From the NCBI GenBank assembly GCA_951813015.1, contig CATOTG010000001.1, positions 496,001-560,000 on the forward strand: a stretch of DNA of 64,000 bases, written 5' to 3'. This DNA is from an uncultured Thermoanaerobaculia bacterium (GTDB lineage: Bacteria > Acidobacteriota > Thermoanaerobaculia > Multivoradales > Multivoraceae). The notes under the pieces are model-generated. The model was not told the origin of the DNA, searched no databases, and saw only the letters and a list, made by a program, of their open reading frames with translations. Below, piece by piece: positions 57,155 to 64,000 of the stretch. Position 1 is the first letter of the stretch. Each line of letters starts with the position of its first letter. Position numbers and translations under genes: made by a program.

Positions 57155-58699
57155 ATGACGAGCCGGTTGCAGAAGGTGCTGGTCGCGAACCGCGGCGAGA
57201 TCGCCGTGCGCATCATCAGGGCGCTGCGGGAGCGCGGCATCGTCTCGGTCGCCGTCTACTCCGAGGCGGACCGGGACGGCCTGGCGACACAGATGGCCGA
57301 CGAAGCCCACTGCATCGGTCAGGCGCCCTCCGGCTCCAGCTACCTCCTGGCCGGGAAGATCGTTGATCTCGCGGTCGAGATCGGCGCCGACGCGATCCAC
57401 CCCGGCTACGGCTTCCTGTCCGAGAACGCCGACTTCGCGCGCCGCTGCGAGGAGCGCGGCGTGACCTTCATCGGCCCGTCGTCCCAGGCGATCGCGGCGA
57501 TGGGGTCGAAGATCGAGAGCCGGCGCCTGATGACGGCAGCCGGCGTGCCGATCGTGCCCGGCGGAACCGAGCCGCTCGCCGACGCCGGGTCGGCGCGGGC
57601 CGCGGCCCGCAAGATCGGCTATCCGGTGATGCTCAAGGCCTCGGCCGGAGGCGGCGGCAAGGGCATGCGCCTGGTGCGCAAGGAGGAGGAACTCGAGGCC
57701 GCGTTTCGGGGCGCCTCCTCGGAGGCCGGCGCGAGCTTCAACGACCCCTCCGTCTACATCGAGCGCTTCGTCGAGCGTCCGCGCCACGTCGAGATCCAGA
57801 TCCTCGGCGACCGCCACGGGCGCGTCGTGTCGCTCGGAGAGCGGGAGTGTTCCCTTCAGCGGCGCCACCAGAAGGTCGTCGAGGAAGCTCCGTCGCCTGT
57901 AGTCGACCCGGACCTGCGACGGCGGATGGGCGAGGCCGCGGTGCGCGCCGCCGAAACCGTGAACTACGCGGGGGCCGGCACCGTCGAGTTCCTTCTCGAT
58001 CCCGAGGGCGCGTTCTACTTCCTGGAGATGAACACGAGGATCCAGGTCGAGCACCCGGTGACCGAGCTGGTCACCGGCGTCGACATCGTCGCCGCGCAAC
58101 TTGATATCGCCGCCGGAGAGGCGCTGCCGGACGCCATGGTGAGCGGCATCGAACCCCGCGGTCACGCAGTCGAAGTCCGCCTCTACGCGGAAGACCCGTT
58201 CCGCGGCTTCGCTCCGTCGCCCGGGAAGATCGAGCTGCTCCGCCTGCCCGAGGGCCCGGGCGTGCGCAACGACTGCGGCGTTTACGAGGGCGCCGAGGTC
58301 ACGATCCACTACGACCCGATGCTCGCCAAGCTGATCGTCTGGGGCCGCGACCGGACGCAGGCCCTGGCGCGGCTGCGGCGGGCCCTGGCCGAAACCCGCG
58401 TCGAGGGCATCCGGACCAACCTCGCCCTGTTCGAGCTGCTGCTCGAGGACGAGGACTTCCTCGCCGGCAACATGGACATCTCGATGCTCGACCGCAAGCT
58501 GGAGAACGGCGACCTCCGGGCGCCTGCGGCAAGTGGAGACTCGCTTGACGCCGACCTGCCGGTGCTGGCGGCGGTGCTCGCCCACCTGGGCCGCAACCAC
58601 GCGAACGGCGTCACCTCGCCCGCTTCCGACGACCGCGCCCGGTCCAACTGGCAACTCGCCGCGCGCCGCGACAGCAGGAGGGGCGCGACGTGGAACTGA
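57155..58699 (+). CDS. accC: Acyl-CoA carboxylase biotin carboxylase subunit
   Basis: 514 residues. ATP-dependent carboxylation of biotin. Motifs: VLVANRGEIAVRIIRALRE, GADAIHPGYGFLSENADFA, ATP loop KASAGGGGKGMRLV, ERECSLQRRHQKVVEEAP, FLEMNTRIQVEHPVTELVTG and AEDP. The C-terminus extends about 60 residues beyond typical AccC with a low-complexity tail and stops at GTGGAACTGA, where the TGA overlaps a GTG. That string is repeated twice downstream, the last time as the start of the carrier gene. Likely partner of the carboxyltransferase at 26742. Confidence 0.95.
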   Translation: MTSRLQKVLVANRGEIAVRIIRALRERGIVSVAVYSEADRDGLATQMADEAHCIGQAPSGSSYLLAGKIVDLAVEIGADAIHPGYGFLSENADFARRCEERGVTFIGPSSQAIAAMGSKIESRRLMTAAGVPIVPGGTEPLADAGSARAAARKIGYPVMLKASAGGGGKGMRLVRKEEELEAAFRGASSEAGASFNDPSVYIERFVERPRHVEIQILGDRHGRVVSLGERECSLQRRHQKVVEEAPSPVVDPDLRRRMGEAAVRAAETVNYAGAGTVEFLLDPEGAFYFLEMNTRIQVEHPVTELVTGVDIVAAQLDIAAGEALPDAMVSGIEPRGHAVEVRLYAEDPFRGFAPSPGKIELLRLPEGPGVRNDCGVYEGAEVTIHYDPMLAKLIVWGRDRTQALARLRRALAETRVEGIRTNLALFELLLEDEDFLAGNMDISMLDRKLENGDLRAPAASGDSLDADLPVLAAVLAHLGRNHANGVTSPASDDRARSNWQLAARRDSRRGATWN

Positions 58700-58935
58700 T
58701 CGTGGCCAAGGGCCATGCCAGGTCTCACGCTTGCATGCGCGTCGATATGTGCGCGCGCCGGGTGCGCCGAGGAGGGACAACGACGTCGCCATCGCCCGGC
58801 ACTGCGCCACCCGGTGCAGACCCTGAAGTCGAGGTCGAGGTCGAGGTCGAGGTCGAGTGGAACTGATCGTCGCCAGTGCGGACCGTGAAGTCCAGGTAGA
58901 GGTCGAGTGGAACTGATCGTCGCCAGCGGAGACCG
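58690..58935 (+). repeat. Threefold duplication of the accC-stop / carrier-start overlap
   Basis: GTGGAACTGATCGT occurs at 58690, 58857 and 58907 (periods 167 and 50). The first contains the accC stop, the last the carrier-protein start. The 50-bp unit GCCAGxGxxGACCGTGAAG follows the second and third. Between 58829 and 58855 is a GAGGTC hexamer repeated five times. Confidence 0.88.
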
Positions 58936-59425
58936 TGAAGTCCGGGTAGAGGCCGAGGCCGGCGCCGACGGCAACTGGACGATCGCCGTCGACGGTCGGG
59001 AGTACCGGGTCGACGCGGCAACCGTGGGCCGGCCGGACGTGTTGAGCGTGATCGTCGGCGGACGGCAGACGACCGCCAGCGTACGGGCCCTCGGCAAGGG
59101 CGTCTACGTCGTCGACGGTGCTGAAGTGCGGGTGATCGACCCCCGGTCCCGGGACTTCGCCGCAGCCGTCGCCCAGGCCGGGGACGGCGTCTTCGAGGCC
59201 ACGGCGTACATGCCTGGCCGCGTCACCGCCGTACTCGCGGACGAGGGCGAGCACGTCGCCGCGGGCCAGGGCGTCCTCGTGCTCGAGGCGATGAAGATGG
59301 AAAACGAGATCCCGTCGGACATCGACGGCCGCCTGGAGAAACTCCTGGTCGAAGCGGGTCAGACCGTCGACAGCGGCGATCCGCTGTTCGTCGTGACCCC
59401 GACCGGCGACGACACGGCAGGCTAA
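58907..59425 (+). CDS. Biotin carboxyl carrier protein (biotinyl domain)
   Basis: 172 residues from GTG 58907. The N-terminal half is a small beta domain (VRVEAEAGADGNWTIAVDGR, YRVDAATVG), and the C-terminal half a biotinyl domain with the biotinylated Lys in VLEAMKMENEIPSDIDG, followed by EKLLVEAGQTVDSGDPLFVV. In the acyl-CoA carboxylase it shuttles carboxybiotin between accC (upstream) and the carboxyltransferase. The GTG start may be read either from the third copy of the junction repeat or, less likely, from earlier copies, which are in other contexts. Confidence 0.92.
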   Translation: MELIVASGDREVRVEAEAGADGNWTIAVDGREYRVDAATVGRPDVLSVIVGGRQTTASVRALGKGVYVVDGAEVRVIDPRSRDFAAAVAQAGDGVFEATAYMPGRVTAVLADEGEHVAAGQGVLVLEAMKMENEIPSDIDGRLEKLLVEAGQTVDSGDPLFVVTPTGDDTAG

Positions 59426-59438
59426 GGCCACGAGCGCT

Positions 59439-60122
59439 TCAGGACGCCTCCCGCACGAGCACCTTGGACGCGGCCGGGAAACCCAGGCTGAGCTGCCCGG
59501 TCCCGGAGACCACCGCGACGCTGCCGGCCGTCTCGTCCCTCGCCGCGACCTCGACCGACCTGCCCGGCGCCAGACCCTCTCGATCGGCGAAGCGCAGGAA
59601 CTCGGCGCCCTGGTCCGTGACCCGGACGACCTCGACCGTGCAGTTCAGCGGGCACTTCAGCAGGCTGGGATGGTCCACGATCTCGATGTGGCCGTCGGCG
59701 CCGGGAATCGGATCACCGTGGGGGTCGACCGACGGATGGCCCAGCATCTCGTCCATCCGCTCGATCATCCGTTCCGAGACCGCGTGCTCGAGCAGCTCGG
59801 CTTCGGCGTGGACCTCGCTCCAGTCGAACCCCATCACGTTGACGAGAAACAGCTCGACCAGCCGGTGCCGCCTGAGGACGTGCACGGCCAGCTTGCGGCC
59901 CGCGGGCTCCAGCCGGACGCCGCTGTAGCGCTCGTACGCAATCAGGCCGGACTCGGCCAAGGTCTTCATCATCGCGGTGACCGAAGCCGGCGCCACCTCC
60001 AGGTGGGCCGCGATACGGCCCATCGGCACAAGGTCCTCCCCGCTCTGCCGCGCCTCTTGTTCGGCCCGGAAGATGCACTTCAGGTAATCCTCGACGCTGC
60101 TGCTTGCCCGCATGGTCATCAT
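59439..60122 (-). CDS. DtxR/MntR-family metal-dependent transcriptional regulator
   Basis: 227 residues. Winged helix (VEDYLKCIFRAEQ, MGRIAAHLEVAPASVTAMMKTLAESGLIAYERYSG with the recognition helix), then the metal-binding/dimerisation domain (HRLVELFLVNVMGFDWSEVH, AELLEHAVSERMIERMDEML, GHPSVDPHGDPIP) and a C-terminal FeoA/SH3-like domain. It represses iron or manganese uptake genes when metal is bound. Start M1 at 60122; a later ATG at 60113 is also possible. Neighbouring genes are not metal transporters. Confidence 0.9.
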   Translation of the reverse strand: MMTMRASSSVEDYLKCIFRAEQEARQSGEDLVPMGRIAAHLEVAPASVTAMMKTLAESGLIAYERYSGVRLEPAGRKLAVHVLRRHRLVELFLVNVMGFDWSEVHAEAELLEHAVSERMIERMDEMLGHPSVDPHGDPIPGADGHIEIVDHPSLLKCPLNCTVEVVRVTDQGAEFLRFADREGLAPGRSVEVAARDETAGSVAVVSGTGQLSLGFPAASKVLVREAS

Positions 60123-60176
60123 TTCGAAGGCCGCCCGAGGCGGCGGCCGCGTCTGCCTGCGTAGGCGATCTCCAAG

Positions 60177-60283
60177 GGTTGCTCGCCTGAACTCACAAGC
60201 GTACCGACACCTTCCCCGGATACCGGCGGCGACCGGTTCAACGATGCGTTCGAGGTTGCTCGCCTGAACTCACAAGTGTACCG
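60177..60283 (-). repeat. 77-bp-period duplication between IPK gene end and dtxR-like start
   Basis: GGTTGCTCGCCTGAACTCAC and the next ten bases at 60177 recur at 60254 with three substitutions. The copy at 60254 is the last codons of the kinase gene; the other lies in the intergenic gap before the DtxR gene. Confidence 0.85.
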
Positions 60284-61197
60284 GCGCCTGCCGCTGCCAG
60301 CGCCGGGCGCCGGAGCACGGATTCCAGCAGGCCCGGTTCCCGGCCGTCGACGATCAACGACTCGACGCCGGCCCGGGCCAGACGCCACGCGGTGACCAGG
60401 CGATGCTTCATCCCGCCGGTCACGTCGACCGCCGGCGAAGCGCCGGCGGCCGCCAGAGCCGCCTCGATGTTCGTCGCATCGATGCGCGGAATCGGCAGGC
60501 CGGCGTCGTCCAGCACGCCGCGAGTGACACCCAGCCAGACGGCCCGCCGCACCGTGATCCCGAGGGTCGGCAGAGCACCCGCCAGGAACTCGAACCCCGT
60601 TTCGGTCGACACGATTGCCGCCCCGCGGCTGCGGTCCATCGCCACATCGCCCATCGTCACCGGCGCCATGCCCAGCCGCAGCGCCTCGGCAAGGGGTTCG
60701 GGAGGCGGTCCGTGGGCTTTCCCGTCGTCGGTGACCAGGAACCCGGACGGCGGTTGCGAGTACGCCGGCACGCCCGCATCGACCAGACTGGAGACGATCA
60801 AGCGGTGAAGAGCCTGCGCCGCGGCCTGCGTGCGCGCGATCCCCATCCGGTCGGCCGCCGAGTCGAGCCGGCGACCGCCCGCACCTCCCACGAGGCCGGC
60901 CGCTTTCGCCTCCGGGTGACCGAAGGAGCCGCTGCCGTGGCCAACGAGCAGGCCGCCGCCCGACCAACCGGCCGCGATCTCGGCCGCCAGGCGGCCGAGG
61001 CGCTCCTTCTCGACCGTGCGCGGTTTCGTCTTGTCGGTGATCAGGCTGCCGCCGAGCTTGACCAGGGTCAGGCTCAACCGGTCGCGCTCATCGTTCCCGG
61101 CGTTACGGATCGCGGAACCGACCCGGTCGCGGCTTTCGCGGGTCACGCTCGACCGGTCGCGCTCATCGGTCCCGGCGTCCCTCGATCCCACCGCCAC
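60238..61197 (-). CDS. Isopentenyl phosphate kinase
   Basis: 319 residues from GTG 61197 (2 nt after the decarboxylase stop, GGAG upstream). Amino-acid-kinase fold typical of archaeal-type IPK: KLGGSLITDKTKPRTV, GHGSGSFGHPEA with the catalytic His in GSFGH, SGFLVTDDGKAHG, VTMGDVAMDRSRGAAIVSTE, and VDVTGGMKHRLVTAWRLA. It phosphorylates isopentenyl phosphate to IPP. The first 45 residues contain a 75-bp in-frame duplication (two copies of a D/NDERDRxSLT segment); a TTG at 61077 would skip it. Follows the decarboxylase gene, as in alternative mevalonate pathways. Confidence 0.85.
   Translation of the reverse strand: MAVGSRDAGTDERDRSSVTRESRDRVGSAIRNAGNDERDRLSLTLVKLGGSLITDKTKPRTVEKERLGRLAAEIAAGWSGGGLLVGHGSGSFGHPEAKAAGLVGGAGGRRLDSAADRMGIARTQAAAQALHRLIVSSLVDAGVPAYSQPPSGFLVTDDGKAHGPPPEPLAEALRLGMAPVTMGDVAMDRSRGAAIVSTETGFEFLAGALPTLGITVRRAVWLGVTRGVLDDAGLPIPRIDATNIEAALAAAGASPAVDVTGGMKHRLVTAWRLARAGVESLIVDGREPGLLESVLRRPALAAAGAGTLVSSGEQPRTHR
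61065..61187 (-). repeat. 75-bp in-frame tandem duplication at the start of the IPK gene
   Basis: GCTCxACCGGTCGCGCTCAT and flanking GGGTCA at 61065-61112 recur at 61140-61187. 25 codons, so the reading frame is kept. Confidence 0.85.
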
Positions 61198-61199
61198 GG

Positions 61200-62264
61200 T
61201 CAGAGCTCCGCGCCGCTACGCCACGCCGGCGGGCCCCCGGTGCGGTCGCGCAGGACGTGCTCGACGCTGCGGAGCGCCTCGAGCCGGTCCGCCACCTGCG
61301 GTGCATCGGCCGGCTGGCAGATCACGTGGACGTTGGCGCCGGCGTCCATCGTGGCATACGCGGCCACGCCGTCGGCCCGCAGACGTCGGACCGCCGCCAG
61401 CACCTCGATCGTCCCCGGAGACCAGTAGTAGACCGGCGGCCGCGACGACATCGCGATGAGGTGCAGGTCGATCCCCTCCTCCTCGACCGCATCGCCGAGC
61501 GCCTCGAAGTCGCGGCCACGCAGAGCGGCGCGGACCCGCTCAAGCCTCCCGTCGAGCGCGGCGAGACGCGGCGCGAAGTACGGACTGGTCACGGCCCGCC
61601 GGTGGCCGTCCCGCGACGAGACCTTCTTCGCTCCTGTTTCGACGACGGCGACCAGATCGCAGAGTTGCCAAGCCCCCTCGTCCAGAATCTGCACCCCGGC
61701 GTTGCCGTCCCCGGCGGGCCACTCGACGTAGCCGCCCCACGCGGACCGCGCGGCGGAACCTGAACCGCTGCTCCGCGACAGGTCCGACAGCGTTCGCGGC
61801 GCCAGGTCGAAGCCCATGCAGGCCGCGACGGCAAGCGTCAGGGCGGTGAAACCCGAGGCCGACGACGCGATGCCCGCAGCCGTCGGGAAGGTGTTGTACG
61901 TCGCGATGCGGAATCCGCCTTCGTACGGCGCGGCCGTCCCCTGCGACCATGCCCGCAGCCGGTCGAGGTGCCGCTTCGTGCGCTCGACAAAGGCCGGTGG
62001 CGGCGTCGCCGGCGCAGGCCGGCGCTCACCGCCGGGCACATCGAGCCACCGGACTTCGTCCTCGCTGCCCATCCTTAGGGGCGACGCGGAACAGACGGAA
62101 CGGCACGCATCGAGGGTCATCGACAGCGACCGATTGAAGGGCACGGGACCCTCACCGTCACCTTCGAGATCGCGGGCGCCCCAGTACTTGACGAAGGCGA
62201 TGTTCGACGGCGCCTCCGCGGTCACCGGACCCGGCTCGCGCACCGGTTCGAGGGTGGAATCCAT
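61200..62264 (-). CDS. (Di)phosphomevalonate decarboxylase
   Basis: 354 residues. GHMP-fold decarboxylase: APSNIAFVKYWGARDLEGDG, FPTAAGIASSASGFTALTLA, SRSSGSGSAARSAWGGYVEW, LDLHLIAM-type GIDLHLIAMSSRPPVYYW and the catalytic TMDAGANVHVICQP. Classical enzymes of this fold decarboxylate mevalonate diphosphate to IPP. With an isopentenyl phosphate kinase immediately downstream, the substrate may instead be mevalonate 5-phosphate, as in Roseiflexus and Haloferax. Sequence alone cannot decide. Start ATG 62264 is the last unit of a 4x72-bp repeat. Confidence 0.85.
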   Translation of the reverse strand: MDSTLEPVREPGPVTAEAPSNIAFVKYWGARDLEGDGEGPVPFNRSLSMTLDACRSVCSASPLRMGSEDEVRWLDVPGGERRPAPATPPPAFVERTKRHLDRLRAWSQGTAAPYEGGFRIATYNTFPTAAGIASSASGFTALTLAVAACMGFDLAPRTLSDLSRSSGSGSAARSAWGGYVEWPAGDGNAGVQILDEGAWQLCDLVAVVETGAKKVSSRDGHRRAVTSPYFAPRLAALDGRLERVRAALRGRDFEALGDAVEEEGIDLHLIAMSSRPPVYYWSPGTIEVLAAVRRLRADGVAAYATMDAGANVHVICQPADAPQVADRLEALRSVEHVLRDRTGGPPAWRSGAEL

Positions 62265-62511
62265 GACTCGCCGCCGAGCCTACAGCCGCCTCGGCGCCGG
62301 CGCAGCCACCACCAGGAGCGCCCTCGTGGAATCCATGACTCGCCGCCGAGCCTACAGCCGCCTCGGCGCCGGCGCAGCCGCCACCAGGAGCGCCCTCGTG
62401 GAATCCATGGCGCGCCGCCGAGCCTGTAGCCGCCTCGGCGCCGGCGCAGCCGCCACCAGGAGCGCCCTCGTGGAATCCACGACTCGGCGCCGAGCCTGTA
62501 ACCGCGCTCGA
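62254..62511 (-). repeat. Fourfold 72-bp direct repeat carrying the decarboxylase start codon
   Basis: GTGGAATCCA (plus strand) recurs at 62254, 62326, 62398 and 62470, exactly 72 bp apart. On the minus strand the units read xTGGATTCCAC then a GC-rich body; the copy nearest the gene is its ATG GATTCCAC start. Two of the upstream copies keep ATG, one has GTG. The array fills the gap between mevalonate kinase and the decarboxylase. Confidence 0.93.
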
Positions 62512-63804
62512 TCAGTCCTCGAACCGCAGGCCGTCCGCGCCGATGGGCGCATCGACCGGCGCGAGGTCCGACAGGCCTTCGATCGGCCCGGCATCGCGCC
62601 CGCCGGGCATGCAGATGAGCGCGCCCGCCGACTCGCCCTCGAGCGCGCCGGCGCCCGAGATCTTGGCGGCGCCGCCGGCCGACTCCACGCGGGAGATCCG
62701 AGCCGCGATGGCCGGCGGCACGACGCCGAGCTCGACCAGGCCGCGGTGCCCTGCCGCGACCGCCGCCGCCGCCCGGGGTTCGCGGTCCTCGACCAGGGCC
62801 TCGCGAAAGGCCGCCGCCGCCCCACCGAGGCGGTCGAGCACTTCCGCCACGCCTTCGGGATCCTGTTCGCAGCGCCGGCGAACGGTCGTCACCACGGCGC
62901 CGGTGGTCTGGCCGGGCGTCCCGCTGTCGGCCACCAGGAGGCCACTGCGCAGCCACCCCCGCCGCGGCAGGTCCTCGAAGCGCAACGCCTTCCCCGCTGG
63001 CCGCACGAAGAGAACGCCGCCGCGCAGCACCGTGCCGCTGTCGATCCCCGACGGCAACCCGTGCTGCCGCCGCTCGACCTCGAGCGCCGCCGCCTCGATT
63101 GCCCGGAGTTCGGCGCCCTCGACCCCGGCCCGGGAGACGGCGCGTCGGGCTTTTGGGCCGGACGGCAACGCCCCGCCGGCTGCAACTTCGGCGCCCTCGA
63201 CCCCGGCCCGGGCGACGGCGTGTCGAGTTTCCGGGCCGGCCGGCAACGCACCGCCGGCTGCAGCGCGGCTCTTCCCGCCCCCGCGCCCGGCCTTCGGCGC
63301 CACCCGACCCAGGCCGCCCGCCAACGCCCGCACAGCCGCAACCACCCCCACCGCCGCCGCCGCCGAACTGCCCAGTCCGGCGCCGACCGGAATCGCCGAC
63401 TGCACCCGCAGGTCGAGTGAATACTCCCGCAACCGGGCCGACGCCGACGCCCCCAGGGACGCCAGCGCCTCGCCGACCGCGACGCGAACCAGCGCGCCGC
63501 GATCCCGGTCGACCCGAAACGGCGCCTCGCCCGCCCGGAAGGCAAGCCAGCGCCGGCGTGCCTGCCCGGCGAAGTCCGCCAGCGCCGGCCAGGAGTGCCG
63601 CTCCTCGACCGCAATGTCGGGAAGATCGACGCGAACCCCATGACCGCCGGCGCCGGCCGTCGAAGCCAGACCCGCCTCCACCCTCAGCCGCAGGCCGAGA
63701 GCCGCCACCACCGCCGGCCGGCCATACACGGCCGCGTGTTCACCCATCAGGATCACCTTCCCGGGCACGCTCAGCCGCACCACGGCCTCCGTTCCCCCGG
63801 TCAC
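62512..63804 (-). CDS. mvk: Mevalonate kinase with in-frame duplicated insert
   Basis: 430 residues from GTG 63804, chosen for GGAGGGG 8 nt upstream. GHMP kinase motifs: VPGKVILMGEHAAVYGRPAV (motif 1), PVGAGLGSSAAAAVGVVAAV (ATP loop), HGLPSGIDSGTVLRGGVLF, and KISGAGALEGESAGALI (motif 3, usually K.TGAG.GG). Phosphorylates mevalonate. Between the ATP loop and HGLPSGID there is an insert with two copies of a 26-residue unit (GGALPxGPxxRxAVxRAGVE), made by a 78-bp tandem duplication (63109-63186 and 63187-63264). The gene before it on the strand is not visible; the last 196 bases of the window hold no recognisable gene. Confidence 0.86.
   Translation of the reverse strand: MTGGTEAVVRLSVPGKVILMGEHAAVYGRPAVVAALGLRLRVEAGLASTAGAGGHGVRVDLPDIAVEERHSWPALADFAGQARRRWLAFRAGEAPFRVDRDRGALVRVAVGEALASLGASASARLREYSLDLRVQSAIPVGAGLGSSAAAAVGVVAAVRALAGGLGRVAPKAGRGGGKSRAAAGGALPAGPETRHAVARAGVEGAEVAAGGALPSGPKARRAVSRAGVEGAELRAIEAAALEVERRQHGLPSGIDSGTVLRGGVLFVRPAGKALRFEDLPRRGWLRSGLLVADSGTPGQTTGAVVTTVRRRCEQDPEGVAEVLDRLGGAAAAFREALVEDREPRAAAAVAAGHRGLVELGVVPPAIAARISRVESAGGAAKISGAGALEGESAGALICMPGGRDAGPIEGLSDLAPVDAPIGADGLRFED
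63109..63264 (-). repeat. 78-bp in-frame tandem duplication inside the mevalonate kinase gene
   Basis: TTCGGCGCCCTCGACCCCGG at 63109 recurs at 63187, and the whole 78-bp unit is repeated with about 15% differences. Twenty-six codons, frame kept. Confidence 0.9.
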
Positions 63805-64000
63805 GGCAAGCACCCCTCCGCCCCGGCGCAGCTCAGCCCGTGAGCGCACCGCCGTCCAGCCCGTCCGGGTCCCATGGGGAGAGGTCCCAGCGGCCTCAGA
63901 GCGACGCCCGACGACCCGACATCAACCGACACCCACAGGGCCTTTGCAAAATCGGGAACTCCGGTGACCGCTGTGAGGAAACCACTCCGGAATCGGCGTC

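Noticed and set aside
60119-60967. Minus-strand frame overlapping the isopentenyl phosphate kinase
   Set aside because: The kinase frame has all family motifs; this frame is Arg/Gly-rich shadow.
63850-64000. End of a further gene upstream of mevalonate kinase
   Set aside because: Frames on both strands are short or interrupted and show no family motif.

Overview
The window is a GC-rich (about two-thirds G+C by eye), gene-dense stretch of a diderm bacterium. The outer-membrane and envelope genes (a BamD-like lipoprotein, a CpoB/YbgF-like lipoprotein, ExbB/ExbD/ExbD/TonB, TatA, type IV pilus minor pilins) show a Gram-negative envelope. Gene content and style (many TPR proteins, TldD/PmbA pair, orphan PASTA protein, large secreted LRR proteins) fit an Acidobacteriota-like lineage. 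That assignment is an inference; no rRNA or tRNA gene was found to test it.

Layout. 1-3363 (minus): frameshifted GT2 glycosyltransferase, GNAT acetyltransferase, small TPR protein and a GlmU-like protein with eroded catalytic motifs. 3377-12551 (plus): a tightly overlapping series: GT-C glycosyltransferase, truA, cdsA, dxr, rseP, PASTA protein, rpe, BamD-like and CpoB-like lipoproteins. 12754-18275: Fis-type HTH protein, lytic transglycosylase, tatA, AmgK-like kinase, laccase-domain protein, gatB. 18489-24143 (minus): TPR protein, TonB, two ExbD, ExbB, then ruvC and yebC. 24336-33863: folC, rpiB/purE, acyl-CoA carboxylase beta subunit, TldD/PmbA pair, TPR protein, frameshifted selA. 34063-39516: two paralogous secreted proteins (signal peptide, plant-type LRRs, Calx-beta-like domain, acidic/Pro-Glu linker, two copies of a C-terminal module I do not recognise). 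39953-44904 (minus): VapC remnant, minor pilin genes and a prepilin peptidase. 44961-53836: two M20 peptidases, a flippase-like membrane protein, a UbiA-family transferase, an OFA-type MFS transporter and a substrate-binding-protein/HAMP-sensor pair. 54195-59425: PDZ lipoprotein, large secreted protein, biotin carboxylase and biotin carrier. 59439-63804 (minus): DtxR-type regulator and three genes that read as an alternative mevalonate route (mevalonate kinase, phosphomevalonate or diphosphomevalonate decarboxylase, isopentenyl phosphate kinase), although dxr of the MEP route lies in the same window.

The most unusual pattern is not a gene. At about fifteen places, mostly gene junctions, there is a local direct duplication whose copies differ by point changes. 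Its period is very often 72-78 bp (or about twice that) although the sequences are unrelated between loci. In several cases the duplicated segment spans an overlapping stop/start pair, so genes that once overlapped are now separated, or the downstream gene gains an in-frame N-terminal extension. A second repeat class is a dispersed two-hairpin REP/BIME-like element, seen three times in intergenic DNA. Six genes carry an apparent 1-bp indel, mostly in short G/C runs; these may be sequence errors and the affected genes are annotated full length.
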